NCBI RefSeq assembly: GCF_001542915.1
Contig: NZ_LNNH01000002.1
Span: 1-64,000 of the forward strand
Length of the DNA stretch: 64,000 bases
Reading direction: 5' to 3'
Source of the DNA: Peribacillus simplex
GTDB taxonomy: Bacteria > Bacillota > Bacilli > Bacillales > DSM-1321
The translations under genes were made by a program, and so were the position numbers. Positions 43,288-52,777 of this stretch are shown here, one piece after another. Each line of letters starts with the position of its first letter. Positions within the stretch are counted from its first letter, which is position 1. The notes under the pieces are model-generated. The model ran no database searches and was not told where the DNA came from. It worked only from the letters and a program-made list of their open reading frames with translations.

Positions 43288-44793
43288 ATGAGCAACAGAG
43301 AAACTAAAACAGACGTCATCTTAATTGGCGCCGGAATCATGAGTGCCACTTTGGGGACACTTCTGAAAGAATTAGTACCGGCATGGGATATCAAAGTGTT
43401 TGAGAAGCTTGAAAGCGCGGGAGAGGAAAGCTCTAACGAGTGGAACAATGCGGGAACGGGGCACGCAGCCCTGTGTGAGCTAAACTACACAACTGAAAGA
43501 CCGGACGGATCTATAGATATTAGCAAAGCCATTAAAATCAATGAACAATTTCAGCTTTCAACCCAGTTTTGGTCGTATCTTGTTAACCGGAAGCTGATAA
43601 AAAATCCAGAGGACTTTATCATGCCATTGCCACATATGAGTATGGTACAAGGAGATAAAGATATAACGTTCTTAAAGAAACGTTTTGAAGCATTATCAAA
43701 CAATCCATTGTTCAAAGGAATGGAATTTTCCGATGACCCAGCAAAGCTGATGGAATGGATTCCGCTTATCATGCAAGATCGTCAATCGAAAGAAGCGATA
43801 GCGGCAACGAAGATCGACACTGGAACGGATGTCAACTTTGGCGCTTTGACGAATATGCTGTTCGATCACTTAAAGACGAAAAACGTCGATATCAAATATA
43901 AACATAGTGTGGATAATATGAAACGGACTGACGATGGCTCATGGGAATTAAAAGTGCGTAATGTCGATAACGGCAACGTCGAACACCATACGGCCAAGTT
44001 CGTCTTTATCGGCGGCGGGGGCGGAAGCCTGCATTTACTGCAAAAATCCGGCATTCCTGAAGGAAAACACATCGGCGGATTCCCGGTAAGCGGCATTTTC
44101 ATGGTTTGCAATAATCCAGAAGTTGTTGCACAGCATAATGCAAAAGTTTACGGAAAAGCCAAGGTCGGTGCTCCGCCAATGTCTGTTCCGCATCTGGATA
44201 CACGCTTTATCGACAATAAAAAATCGTTGCTATTTGGACCATTTGCCGGCTTCTCTCCGAAGTTCCTAAAAACAGGTTCCATGCTCGATTTAGTCACATC
44301 GGTTAAACCAAATAATCTTTTAACCATGCTGGCAGCAGGCGCAAAAGAAATGTCATTGACGAAATACCTGATCCAGCAAGTCATGTTATCGAAAGAACAG
44401 CGCATGGAAGAGTTAAAAGAATTCATTCCGAATGCCAAAAGCGAGGATTGGGATTTAGTGGTCGCTGGACAACGTGTGCAGGTCATCAAAGACACCGCTG
44501 AAGGCGGCAAAGGGACGCTTCAATTCGGTACGGAGGTCGTTAGTGCCGCTGATGGATCGATTGCAGCATTATTGGGAGCTTCTCCAGGTGCTTCCACTGC
44601 CGTGCACGTCATGCTTGAGGTATTCAAAAAATGCTTCCCGCAACATATCGAAGAGTGGGAGCCAAAACTAAAAGAAATGATTCCTTCTTATGGAATGTCA
44701 CTTATGGATAATCCAGAGCTTTTGAATGAGGTTCATTCTTCAACAGCCGAGGCGCTTGGACTAAGCAAAAAAAAAGAATTAGCTTATAGTTAA
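43288..44793 (+). CDS. mqo: Malate:quinone oxidoreductase
   Basis: A 501-aa FAD enzyme that oxidises malate to oxaloacetate and passes electrons to menaquinone at the membrane. The FAD motif [21 protein letters not shown] starts near residue 9, [18 protein letters not shown] follows, and [32 protein letters not shown] and [17 protein letters not shown] match the Mqo family over its whole length. GAGGAAGG lies six bases before the ATG at 43288; the frame from 43273 contains that site and is rejected. A clear promoter precedes it and a terminator follows, so it is a single-gene unit. Confidence 0.95.
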   Translation: MSNRETKTDVILIGAGIMSATLGTLLKELVPAWDIKVFEKLESAGEESSNEWNNAGTGHAALCELNYTTERPDGSIDISKAIKINEQFQLSTQFWSYLVNRKLIKNPEDFIMPLPHMSMVQGDKDITFLKKRFEALSNNPLFKGMEFSDDPAKLMEWIPLIMQDRQSKEAIAATKIDTGTDVNFGALTNMLFDHLKTKNVDIKYKHSVDNMKRTDDGSWELKVRNVDNGNVEHHTAKFVFIGGGGGSLHLLQKSGIPEGKHIGGFPVSGIFMVCNNPEVVAQHNAKVYGKAKVGAPPMSVPHLDTRFIDNKKSLLFGPFAGFSPKFLKTGSMLDLVTSVKPNNLLTMLAAGAKEMSLTKYLIQQVMLSKEQRMEELKEFIPNAKSEDWDLVVAGQRVQVIKDTAEGGKGTLQFGTEVVSAADGSIAALLGASPGASTAVHVMLEVFKKCFPQHIEEWEPKLKEMIPSYGMSLMDNPELLNEVHSSTAEALGLSKKKELAYS

Positions 44794-44812
44794 TTTTTGG
44801 AAATAAATACCG

Positions 44813-44850
44813 GAACCTTCAATCGTAAGTGGATTGAAGGTTCTTTTTTT
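44813..44850 (+). terminator. Terminator after mqo
   Basis: GAACCTTCAATC and GATTGAAGGTTC pair perfectly around a 7-nt loop, followed by TTTTTTT. Confidence 0.92.
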
Positions 44851-44994
44851 GCATTAACGTCATTTCCAGAAATAGTTGATTATTAGTAAAAGCCTTACAT
44901 GGATGATGAATTGACTTGAGTAAACAAGGCAGGAATATACAAGCGAATTGGTTGAAATATTTTATTATACGGTTGATTATCTCTCTAAATAGAC

Positions 44995-45009
44995 ATATCA
45001 TATTGATAT
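44995..45009. promoter_or_regulatory. Palindrome before the PadR gene, possible operator
   Basis: ATATCA-TAT-TGATAT is a perfect palindrome with the ATAT-type half-sites that PadR repressors favour. It lies about 35 bp before the regulator start. Confidence 0.45.
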
Positions 45010-45041
45010 ATCATGGTTATATGTGGAAAGGGTGGGTTGAG

Positions 45042-45644
45042 TTGTCAATTGAGCAATCGATTCTTGCTGTATTAAGCTTTTGGCCCAGCACAGGATACAA
45101 TATTAAAGCAGAATTTGAGCATAAAGCTGCCGGCCTATACTGGGGAATGAGTTATGGGAGTATTTATCCGAAATTAAAGAAGTTAGAAGAAGAAGGGCTT
45201 GTTCATCCCATTGAACAAGAAGAAGGGGGACGAAAAAAGAAACTTTATGAACTTACCGCAAAAGGGTGGCAGGAGTTTGAAAACTGGCTGCAGCTCCCGC
45301 CTGCCTATCCCATTATAAGAGATGAATTGTTAATGAAGATGTCCACTTGGCATGAAGATATGGAAAGTTCAATATTAATCAGTCATCTCCTAAAAAGAAA
45401 AGAGAAGACCGAAGATTTGCTTGGATTTGTAAAAGCTTGGCCCACTAATGGTATTTCTTACATCAGTGATGTTGGCATGTTGTCCATTCGCTATGCTGAA
45501 TTACGGCTTGAGGCTGAGTTAAAGTGGATAGAAGAATCCATACATGCATTGGAAAATAATCACCTTCCAAAAGGTCAGGATCCAAATGGAAACACTGAAA
45601 AACTGCTAGCAAGACGAAGAGGCCAAAGCGTAAAGGGGAAGTAA
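45042..45644 (+). CDS. PadR-family transcriptional regulator
   Basis: A 200-aa regulator with a winged helix (SIEQSILAVLSFWPSTGYNIKAEFEHKAAGLYWGMSYGSIYPKLKKLEEEGLV) and a long C-terminal helix for dimerisation (LRLEAELKWIEESIHALE). PadR proteins repress detoxification or efflux genes until a ligand binds. The TTG at 45042 fits AAAGGGTGGG at normal spacing and gives the usual short N-terminus; the frame is open to 44916. An exporter gene starts four bases after its stop, so the pair forms an operon. Confidence 0.85.
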   Translation: MSIEQSILAVLSFWPSTGYNIKAEFEHKAAGLYWGMSYGSIYPKLKKLEEEGLVHPIEQEEGGRKKKLYELTAKGWQEFENWLQLPPAYPIIRDELLMKMSTWHEDMESSILISHLLKRKEKTEDLLGFVKAWPTNGISYISDVGMLSIRYAELRLEAELKWIEESIHALENNHLPKGQDPNGNTEKLLARRRGQSVKGK

Positions 45645-45647
45645 CAT

Positions 45648-46913
45648 ATGAAAGCTGGGGTATTTGAGCCTTTGAAATTTCGTCCATTTCGATCATTATT
45701 CGGAGCTCAGCTATTTTCGGATCTGGGTAACTGGCTTGATTTTATTGCTTTACAAGTCATTGTTGCTTATCATTGGGGGCTGGATGAAACAGCCATCGCC
45801 GCAGTGATCATTACATTGGGGCTTCCTTGGGTCATAATAGGTCCCTTTGCAAGTGTATTTGTCGATCGCCTACCCAAAAAGCAAATGATGATCATTTGTT
45901 TGTTTTTAAGAATCACGTTTGTCGGAGGGATGTTTCTTGCCCCTAACCTTTCTATGCTTTTAATATTTGTATTCTTGAAAGGAACGGTCTCGGCCATTTA
46001 CGATCCTGCGAGACAAAGTGTGATTAGGTTTACGGTACCTGACGACTTTCTTCCTGAGGCGGTAACACTTAGCCAGCTTTCCGTTAATTCGATGAAAATC
46101 ATTGGTCCTGCATTAGGGGGAGGCCTCATATTTTTGTTTGGAACAAAAAGTCCATTTTTATTTGAAGCTGCAGGTTTTTTCATCGCCATTTTGTTTTTAT
46201 TAACTCTTCCCAACATGGATGAAAAAGAACATCTTGCTGAAAATAAAAAAAGGGATGACGGACATTATTGGAAAGAACTATTGGAGGGCATTAAGCACAT
46301 TTCACATACCCCAATATTAAAAAGCTCAGTTATCCTCTCCTCTGTAGCATTTTTTATCATTTTCCTGTACGACGGACTGTTTGTATTTATTGCGCAAAAT
46401 CTAGGTTTCACGAAAGGGAATTTTGGATTGCTGATCAGTGCTGTAGGTTTAGGAAGTGTGGCAGGCTCTTTATTAATGGGCAGCTGGACTCATTGGAAAA
46501 GAAAACCGATTCATTTGATGTCAATTGCATTTCTTTTTAGCGGATCATTAATCATCATAATGGGCCTTGGCGGTATGGAAATTGTACAGCTTCCCGTTTT
46601 AGCCTGGGTGATTGGCGCATTCTTCCTTGGTTTCATGGGTTCAGGTGAGTCTGTCCCCTATGGATTTATTTTACAATCGGAGACACCTAAGCAAATGATG
46701 GGAAGAGTCTCAGCTGCGTCCACCTCAGTACAAACCTTCTCCATGCTTATTGCCCCTGCTTTGGGATCACTTCTCGCCAAGTGGCTCGGAGTTTCTTTTG
46801 TCTTGATGGGAGCAGGAGGGGCAACCTGCTTATTGGGAGCTTTTGTCCTCATCTTTATCGTGAGAAGAATCAGCGATCAAAAAGAAATTCGCGAAGAACG
46901 ATTCCAGGCTTAA
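45648..46913 (+). CDS. MFS transporter, DHA3-type exporter
   Basis: A 421-aa membrane protein with 12 hydrophobic segments. FRSLFGAQLFSDLGNWLDFIALQVIV at the N-terminus, VDRLPKKQMM between helices 2 and 3, and YDPARQSVIRFTVPDDFLPEAVTLSQL after helix 4 are hallmarks of the MefA/tetV-like DHA3 group. Such proteins export macrolides or other drugs. AAGGGGAAG precedes the ATG. It is paired with the PadR gene directly upstream, which likely controls it. Substrate unknown. Confidence 0.88.
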   Translation: MKAGVFEPLKFRPFRSLFGAQLFSDLGNWLDFIALQVIVAYHWGLDETAIAAVIITLGLPWVIIGPFASVFVDRLPKKQMMIICLFLRITFVGGMFLAPNLSMLLIFVFLKGTVSAIYDPARQSVIRFTVPDDFLPEAVTLSQLSVNSMKIIGPALGGGLIFLFGTKSPFLFEAAGFFIAILFLLTLPNMDEKEHLAENKKRDDGHYWKELLEGIKHISHTPILKSSVILSSVAFFIIFLYDGLFVFIAQNLGFTKGNFGLLISAVGLGSVAGSLLMGSWTHWKRKPIHLMSIAFLFSGSLIIIMGLGGMEIVQLPVLAWVIGAFFLGFMGSGESVPYGFILQSETPKQMMGRVSAASTSVQTFSMLIAPALGSLLAKWLGVSFVLMGAGGATCLLGAFVLIFIVRRISDQKEIREERFQA

Positions 46914-47042
46914 AACGTTTTTTTATGGTGCAATCAGTTTGGGAGTCCCGCCGATTCATAAAAAAGGCGAATTCCCTGTCATTGGTTCATTGCGATATTT
47001 GTTCATAAGTGTTAAAATTTAATTAACTATAAATGGAAAGGG

Positions 47043-47087
47043 ATGATGGGTGGACGATGGATAACTAATCTTATTTTTAGATTTTGA
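47043..47087 (+). CDS. Candidate leader peptide of vmlR
   Basis: A 14-codon frame (ATGATG start; MMGGRWITNLIFRF) with GGAAAGGG just upstream, placed at the 5' end of the vmlR leader. Its start region can pair with 47137-47144, so its translation could alter leader folding. The coordinates fit a sensor for ribosome stalling by antibiotics. Confidence 0.5.
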   Translation: MMGGRWITNLIFRF

Positions 47088-47115
47088 AATGTTATATTTC
47101 GAATGATAATAATAT

Positions 47116-47235
47116 AGGATTAGTCTGCCCATTTTTCCATCATCTCTTGAGCTATTTAGAGCTGTAAAGCGAGATAGCTTATTTCAGTGCGGTAAATGAG
47201 ACTAATCCTTCCAAAATAATTGGGAGGATTTTTTT
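47116..47235 (+). promoter_or_regulatory. vmlR: Transcription attenuator of vmlR
   Basis: A terminator (arms 47204-47214 and 47220-47230, then TTTTT) ends 30 nt before the gene. AGGATTAGTCT at 47116-47126 is perfectly complementary to AGACTAATCCT at 47199-47209, which covers the terminator's left arm, giving a classic antiterminator. CCATCATC at 47137-47144 also pairs with GATGATGG at 47042-47049 over the leader-peptide start. Attenuation of vmlR is known in B. subtilis, so this looks like the same kind of control. Confidence 0.8.
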
Positions 47236-47263
47236 ATTCTCCCTACAAAAAGGGTGGATTCGA

Positions 47264-48895
47264 ATGAAAGAATTAATGCAATTACAAAATATATGTTTTG
47301 AAATAAGGGATCATACGATTTTTGAAAAGGTGAATGTGACGGTGCAGCAAGGTGATATCATTGGCATCATCGGAAAAAATGGTGCTGGAAAAACCACCTT
47401 GCTGCGGTTGCTGAACAATGACGATTCACCGACTGAAGGCCAAATTAAACAAATCGTGAACGATCTTAAAGTCACCATGGTTGAACAAGAAACCGAGTCG
47501 CATTCCTTTGACGCCGTCATTCCTAAGGAAGGGGAATTATTGGAAAAGTGGCATGTTCCACATGTTGACTTCAAAACGTTAAGCGGCGGAGAAAAATTGA
47601 AAGCGCGACTTGCAAGAGGATTCGCACAAGATGCAGACCTATTATTATTGGATGAACCGACAAATCATCTTGATGAACAGAGCTTAGATCTCCTCACAAA
47701 ACAGTTAAAAGCTTTAAAAGGTACGGTTATTCTTGTATCACATGATCGTTATTTTTTGGATGCTGTTGCAACAAAAATCTGGTCCATCGAAAATAAAACG
47801 CTCATCAGTCACAAAGGGAATTATTCCAGTTATATGAAATTCCGTGAACAGAAAAGGCAAACACAGCAACGAGAATATGACAAACAGCAAAAAATGGTTG
47901 AGCGCATTGAAGGTCAAATGAATGAGCTCACAAATTGGTCTAAAAAAGCGCACGCACAATCGACAAAAAAGGAATTCCCCAAAGAATTCTATCGTGTAAA
48001 GGCCAAGCGGATGGATGCACAAGTAAAGTCGAAACAAAAAAGGCTTGAAAAAGAACTTGAAAAGATTAAAATCGAACCCCTTGAATCAGAATATACCGTT
48101 CGCTTCTCAATGACTGCAAATAAAAAAGTGGGAAAACGCTTTTTGGAAGTGAAAAATTTAACGAAATCATTTGACGGGCGAACTCTTTTTAAAGCCTTTA
48201 ACTTTACGATCCAGCATGGAGATAAGGTTTCGATTTCTGGTGCGAATGGCAGCGGCAAAACGACTTTTTTGAAATTGATCGTTGGGCAGGAAAAGGCAGC
48301 GGGGGACATATGGATTTCACCATCAGCAAACATTGGTTATTTAACACAAGAGGTTTTCGACTTGCCGCTTGCTCAAACACCTGAACAATTATTTCATAAA
48401 GAAACATTTGAAGAGAGGGGACACGTTCAAAATTTAATGAAGCATTTAGGATTCATGGCTTCTCAATGGACAGAGCCCATTATGAATATGAGCATGGGGG
48501 AACGTGTGAAGTGTAAGCTAATGAAATATATTCTGGAAGAGAAGGATGTCCTTATCTTGGATGAACCAACGAATCATCTTGACTTAGCTTCACGTGAACA
48601 GCTTGAAGAAACGTTAGCACAATACAATGGTACGCTATTGGTCGTATCGCATGATCGCTATTTCCTGGAAAAAACCACAACTTCAAAAATCATCATTGAA
48701 AATAATGAAATGCACAAACAATTGAATGAAGTGGCGCCGCAACAAGATAATAAGGAAGAAATGCGCCTGCAGCTTGAAACGGAAAGGCAGGAAGTTTTAG
48801 GGAAGCTAAGTTTCATGACACCAAACAATAAAGACTATGCCGAACTTGACCTCCGGTTCAAAGAGCTTACGAAACAAATAAAAGAGCTATCGTAA
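47264..48895 (+). CDS. vmlR: ABC-F ribosomal protection protein VmlR
   Basis: A 543-aa soluble ABC-F ATPase with two nucleotide-binding domains: Walker A GKNGAGKTT and GANGSGKTT, signatures LSGGEKLKAR and MSMGERVKCK, Walker B LLLLDEPTNHLD and VLILDEPTNHLD. The interdomain linker (about residues 190-290), with QSTKKEFPKEFYRVKAKRMD, is the antibiotic-resistance domain that reaches into the peptidyl transferase centre. Sequence follows B. subtilis VmlR throughout. It displaces lincosamides, streptogramin A and pleuromutilins from the ribosome. AAAGGGTGG lies before the ATG. An attenuator leader precedes it and a strong terminator follows. Confidence 0.93.
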   Translation: MKELMQLQNICFEIRDHTIFEKVNVTVQQGDIIGIIGKNGAGKTTLLRLLNNDDSPTEGQIKQIVNDLKVTMVEQETESHSFDAVIPKEGELLEKWHVPHVDFKTLSGGEKLKARLARGFAQDADLLLLDEPTNHLDEQSLDLLTKQLKALKGTVILVSHDRYFLDAVATKIWSIENKTLISHKGNYSSYMKFREQKRQTQQREYDKQQKMVERIEGQMNELTNWSKKAHAQSTKKEFPKEFYRVKAKRMDAQVKSKQKRLEKELEKIKIEPLESEYTVRFSMTANKKVGKRFLEVKNLTKSFDGRTLFKAFNFTIQHGDKVSISGANGSGKTTFLKLIVGQEKAAGDIWISPSANIGYLTQEVFDLPLAQTPEQLFHKETFEERGHVQNLMKHLGFMASQWTEPIMNMSMGERVKCKLMKYILEEKDVLILDEPTNHLDLASREQLEETLAQYNGTLLVVSHDRYFLEKTTTSKIIIENNEMHKQLNEVAPQQDNKEEMRLQLETERQEVLGKLSFMTPNNKDYAELDLRFKELTKQIKELS

Positions 48896-48908
48896 CGAAA
48901 ACAAAAAT

Positions 48909-48943
48909 AAAGAAGGAATTCTTTTAATAAGAATTCCTTCTTT
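48909..48943. terminator. Bidirectional terminator after vmlR
   Basis: Arms 48909-48923 and 48929-48943 are fully complementary over 15 bp. It lies between vmlR and the convergent binding-protein gene. Confidence 0.88.
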
Positions 48944-48948
48944 GCATA

Positions 48949-49863
48949 TTAGCTGTTAAGAAAAGATTTTTCGAAAAACTCTAGCAGGTGATCTAAAGTG
49001 ATTGGATCACTGTAGGTCGAAGCTTTACTATTGATTTCAAAGATATGACCGTTTTTGACTGCAGGTATGTTTTTCCATGTTTCGGTGCCCACAAATGAAT
49101 TTTCAACATCAGGGTTTTTACTGAAAATGATATAATCTCCGGTATACTCAGGAAGCACCTCGGATGACAGGGTATAAACGCCTGGTTTAAGTGCTTTTTC
49201 TTTTACTTTTTCAGGCATTTTCAAATTCATTGCTTGATACAATATTTCCGTTCCGCGTGCAAAATTATTTCCAAACACATAGAATTCCTTAGCATCGTTT
49301 TCAATGACAGATACGGTTGCATCTTCACCGATTTTTGCGCGGATCTTTTCTCCGGCAGAATTTGCACGCTCTTTGAAATCATTAACCCAATCTTTGGCTT
49401 CCTTTTCTTTGTTTAAGAGTTTTCCGATTTCGACTTGCTGTGATAAATAATCCAATTTTCCCCACGTGAATACGACAGTAGGGGCAATTTCATTAAGTTT
49501 TTTGATGTTTTTCATTTCCGATCCAGCTATGATAAGGTCTGGTTCAAGTTCAATGATCTTCTCCAGGTTATCCTCTGATACGACTTCGACTCCCTTTAGC
49601 TTATCTTTAAAAAGGGGGTTCATATTCGTCCATTGATCAATCCCGACGATATTTCCATCTAAAGCCAGAACATTAGGGCCATTGGAAAGAGCGATTATTC
49701 TTTTTGGATTAGCAGGAATCTTGACAGGGCCTGTCTCTGATTGATATGTAACCGTTTCCGATTTAGACTTGTCTTCTTTATTTTCGTTCGCTTTCTCGTT
49801 GTTCCCACAAGCGCTGAGAATAAGTACGAACAACAGTAAGAATGGGATGAAAAGCTTTTTCAT
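48949..49863 (-). CDS. Iron-siderophore ABC transporter substrate-binding lipoprotein
   Basis: A 304-aa lipoprotein with signal peptide and lipobox LSACG (Cys19), then a charged linker and a class III periplasmic-binding fold: VKIPANPKRIIALSNGPNVLALDG, LEKIIELEPDLIIAG, and a C-terminal YSDPITLDHLLEFFEKSF. It resembles YxeB/FpuA/YfiY-type ferric siderophore receptors. No permease or ATPase gene is near, so it must work with a transporter encoded elsewhere. Two Fur boxes lie upstream of the start, so it should be made under iron limitation. The siderophore cannot be chosen from sequence. Confidence 0.9.
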   Translation of the reverse strand: MKKLFIPFLLLFVLILSACGNNEKANENKEDKSKSETVTYQSETGPVKIPANPKRIIALSNGPNVLALDGNIVGIDQWTNMNPLFKDKLKGVEVVSEDNLEKIIELEPDLIIAGSEMKNIKKLNEIAPTVVFTWGKLDYLSQQVEIGKLLNKEKEAKDWVNDFKERANSAGEKIRAKIGEDATVSVIENDAKEFYVFGNNFARGTEILYQAMNLKMPEKVKEKALKPGVYTLSSEVLPEYTGDYIIFSKNPDVENSFVGTETWKNIPAVKNGHIFEINSKASTYSDPITLDHLLEFFEKSFLNS

Positions 49864-49920
49864 ATTGATTTTCTCCTTGCTGGTTTTAGTATAGGTAAAA
49901 ACTTACAAATAATTGTGAAA

Positions 49921-49980
49921 AATAATGATAGTCATTTTCAAAGACTACTTCAAATATTAATAGGAATGATAATCATTGTC
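49921..49980. promoter_or_regulatory. Two Fur boxes before the siderophore-binding protein gene
   Basis: AATAATGATAGTCATTTTC at 49921 matches the 19-bp Fur consensus at 15 positions, and AGGAATGATAATCATTGTC at 49962 at 14. They are 41 bp apart, upstream of the minus-strand gene. Confidence 0.75.
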
Positions 49981-50555
49981 AATAACAATTATTAGATTGC
50001 TAAACTATTTGAAGTAAGGGCTCTTAAGCAGGTTCATCCGTAGCTTCATGAAGGGCAGGTTATTGCTTGGATTAGCTATTAACCTAGAAAGGAGTGTACC
50101 TTCAGAAAGTCCATCTTACGAAAAAATGAAAGTTACTAACAGGTGCTGCTTTCTTCAATGATGGACTTGCTGGGGCAGTTTTTAATTTATGAAGAGTGTG
50201 TCTTCATTAAAAAGGCATAGTGTAATAAAGTATTCCTTGTTACTCGTTTGATCATTTGTTCATTCTCTATTTTTTTAAAAAATCCTTTATAGTTACTTGG
50301 CATTTTTTTATTTTGTTTTCTTTTAAGGAATTCATGATGCCGATCTTTTGTACGGTCAAGTAAAGCTGCATTCAATTTCTTCAAAATGAGAAATTGGATA
50401 TAGCAGCTAAGCCAATGAACCAAGTGATGTCTGCTCCATCAAAGATCTTGGCTATCGGCCCTACATAGAACGATTAAGGGATGTAAGGAAAGCGATGAGG
50501 CAGTGCAGTTTGTCTTGCCATCTTTCCCGTTTATATCGATATTTTGCAGCATGGA
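49981..50555. other. Intergenic region without a clear gene
   Basis: No recognised gene in 575 bases. A 78-codon minus-strand frame (50187-50423) is rich in Lys and Asn, lacks a ribosome binding site and shows no family features. AAGTCCATC near 50107 and GATGGACTT near 50160 form an inverted repeat with a long loop. It may be old gene debris. Confidence 0.35.
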
Positions 50556-51428
50556 TTATGAAATGGTTTGCAAGTCAATCCCGTCTATGAATTCAACGAA
50601 CGCTTTTACAATATTCAACTCCAAAGATTGTTCATGGTAATACATCCAGGTCTTTCGGATGATCTTTTCCCCAGTTTTTGTTTTGATGTCAATTTTGTGG
50701 ATATCATCCAGATCATTCAATATCATGGTAGGCATGATTGCGTATCCTAGCCCATTCGCAACCATTTTTTTGCATGTATCAGCTTTGTCGACGTTGATGC
50801 TGACTAGCGGAGGTTGGGAATAGTTTTCTGCCCACCAATTATCCACATCATTCTTAAGCAATGGATCAGTCTGGTAATCGATTCTTGGCAAGGTGGGAAG
50901 GAGGCGGATATCAATTGCTTCTTTAGAAGCGATGCAAATACTTTCTTCAAAGAGCAATTTCTTTTGGTCATTCCATCTGTGATCTCCTTTTACAAAGGCG
51001 ATATGAACCTCTTGATTATGCATCAAGTGGGTAATTCGGCTGCTCAATCCCGTTGTTACCTTGAATTCGATATCAGGATACTGAGCTTTAAAAAGCTTTA
51101 ATAGCCCTGGAAGTTTATAATCCGTAAAGAAAGTCGAAACGCCTAATCTCAATACTCCCGAAACCTGATCCTCCATATTCAAAACCGTTTCTTTTATCCT
51201 TTGGATATGCCATAACATCTCCTGAGCGCTTTTTACCAAATACTCTCCCTGCGGCGTAAATTGAATGCCGCGGCGGCCTCTGTTGACGATCCGAACTCCA
51301 AAATGCTTTTCCATCGCTTTCAATCGATTCGTTAAAGCAGGCTGTGAAAGATATAATACTCTAGCTGCGTTTGTTATATTTTTCTCATTATAAAGAGTTT
51401 GGAGAACGATCCAGTCCCTTTCATCCAT
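50556..51428 (-). CDS. LysR-family regulator (first of two paralogues)
   Basis: A 290-aa LysR-type regulator with the HTH NITNAARVLYLSQPALTNRLKAMEKHFG and an effector-binding domain (VLRLGVSTFFTDYKLPGLLKLF, then VNADTCKKMVANGLGYAIMP). The ATG at 51428 has GGGGGAG six bases upstream, better than the ATG at 51443. It is divergent from an AbrB-type membrane protein gene. Two ATAA-N7-TTAT boxes lie between them. It is clearly related to the LysR gene at 54.9-55.8 kb, sharing the MDExDW start and the DxxxTCKxMVxNxLG segment. The effector is unknown; di- or tricarboxylates are plausible from the neighbourhood. Confidence 0.9.
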   Translation of the reverse strand: MDERDWIVLQTLYNEKNITNAARVLYLSQPALTNRLKAMEKHFGVRIVNRGRRGIQFTPQGEYLVKSAQEMLWHIQRIKETVLNMEDQVSGVLRLGVSTFFTDYKLPGLLKLFKAQYPDIEFKVTTGLSSRITHLMHNQEVHIAFVKGDHRWNDQKKLLFEESICIASKEAIDIRLLPTLPRIDYQTDPLLKNDVDNWWAENYSQPPLVSINVDKADTCKKMVANGLGYAIMPTMILNDLDDIHKIDIKTKTGEKIIRKTWMYYHEQSLELNIVKAFVEFIDGIDLQTIS

Positions 51429-51453
51429 AAAATTCTCCCCCAATGAATTAGAA

Positions 51454-51494
51454 ATAACTTTTGGTTATGGTTAAATATAATAATTCAATATTAT
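51454..51494. promoter_or_regulatory. Two LysR-type ATAA-N7-TTAT boxes
   Basis: ATAACTTTTGGTTAT at 51454 and ATAATTCAATATTAT at 51480 both fit the ATAA-N7-TTAT pattern known for the citrate-responsive LysR protein CcpC. They are 26 bp apart between the divergent LysR and AbrB-type genes. Confidence 0.6.
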
Positions 51495-51580
51495 ATTTAT
51501 TTCTACGATTATACTATATTTGTAATGTGAATTGGATTTAGCGGTGTAATCTTTATTAGGGATGAAAGAAGGCTGTTTAT

Positions 51581-52708
51581 ATGAAATGGAATACTTTTGT
51601 TTTAAATGCTTGGTTTATAGCCTTAAGTAGCATGGGGGGATTTTTGCTCTCGTTGACAGGCCTCTCCATTGGCTGGATGATTGGTACGTTTCTGGCGGCA
51701 GCCTTATTATCATTTTTAAGGCCATCATTATTGAATCATGCTGAAAAGAAAAGGGGAGTTCCTAAATACTGGCTGTTAATAGGGCAGTGCATTTTAGGAA
51801 TTGAACTTGGCCAGAAAATAAATTTGTCGTTTTTACATATTTTCAGGGAGCATTGGATGACCATTATCCTCATGCTTCTTATATCTATCATTTTTTCTTT
51901 ACTTTCTGGTTTTATCCTATGGAAATATAGCAAAACGGATATGCTGACTAGTTTTTTTGGAACGGCTCCAGGCGGATTGTCCGCCATGCCAGGCATTGCG
52001 GAAGAAGTAGGGGCAAATACTGCCGTCGTCAGCATCATTCAAACCATGCGTGTTTTCTTGGTTATCCTCATTATTCCGCTCATTGTCTCTTCATGGCCCG
52101 GCAGTCATGCCGATCAGGTCGTCTATCCCACCCAGACTGCCGCACCTTTTGAAATGGGAAAGCTGCTTTGGACAATGCTATTAATAGTGGTTGCATGCAG
52201 TGGGCATCAATTGGCCAAGTATCTTAAATTTCCTGCCCCCTGGTTAATCGGGAGCATGGTCGGAGTAGCCATCTTTCAATCATCGGCGTCATTTTATATG
52301 GGGCATGATATCGTTTCATGGTGGCCGCATGCAGTGATGATCGTACCACAAGTGTTCATTGCATCCAGTATTGGCGGACGATTCCAAAGAGACATGTTCA
52401 TAGGGTTGAAGCGGACGATAATCGTGGCTTTATTAAGTACGATAGGTCTTATTTTTTCGATGATCATGTGTGCTTTTATCGTTTCAAAAGTAACGGGAAT
52501 CGCTCTTATTACCACTGTTCTTGCATTCGCTCCTGGCGGCATTGCTGAAATGACAACCACATCGATCCTGATGGGTGCAGATTCTACATTCATCATCGCG
52601 GTGCAAGTACTCCGAATTATAATCGTCTGCATTATATTGCCGCCATTCTTCCGGCTATTGAATCATTGGGGTCAGGCAAAAAATATATACTCCCAAACAT
52701 CTGCTTAA
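51581..52708 (+). CDS. AbrB-type membrane protein (AbrB duplication family)
   Basis: A 375-aa integral membrane protein with about 10-11 helices in two similar halves; FGTAPGGLSAMPGIAEEVGANTAVVSIIQTMRVFLVILIIP and the later FAPGGIAEMTTTSILMGADSTFIIAVQVLRIIIVCIILPP are the two AbrB repeats, each with an APGG motif. Members are often mislabelled ammonia monooxygenase; they are likely transporters or regulators of unknown substrate. AAAGAAGG precedes the ATG. It is divergent from a LysR gene that probably controls it. Confidence 0.85.
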   Translation: MKWNTFVLNAWFIALSSMGGFLLSLTGLSIGWMIGTFLAAALLSFLRPSLLNHAEKKRGVPKYWLLIGQCILGIELGQKINLSFLHIFREHWMTIILMLLISIIFSLLSGFILWKYSKTDMLTSFFGTAPGGLSAMPGIAEEVGANTAVVSIIQTMRVFLVILIIPLIVSSWPGSHADQVVYPTQTAAPFEMGKLLWTMLLIVVACSGHQLAKYLKFPAPWLIGSMVGVAIFQSSASFYMGHDIVSWWPHAVMIVPQVFIASSIGGRFQRDMFIGLKRTIIVALLSTIGLIFSMIMCAFIVSKVTGIALITTVLAFAPGGIAEMTTTSILMGADSTFIIAVQVLRIIIVCIILPPFFRLLNHWGQAKNIYSQTSA

Positions 52709-52777
52709 TTCTGCATACATTTGCTTTCATTTATCCGTATAATTGTAGAGAATCACGATAAAAAGGAGCAGAGGTCT

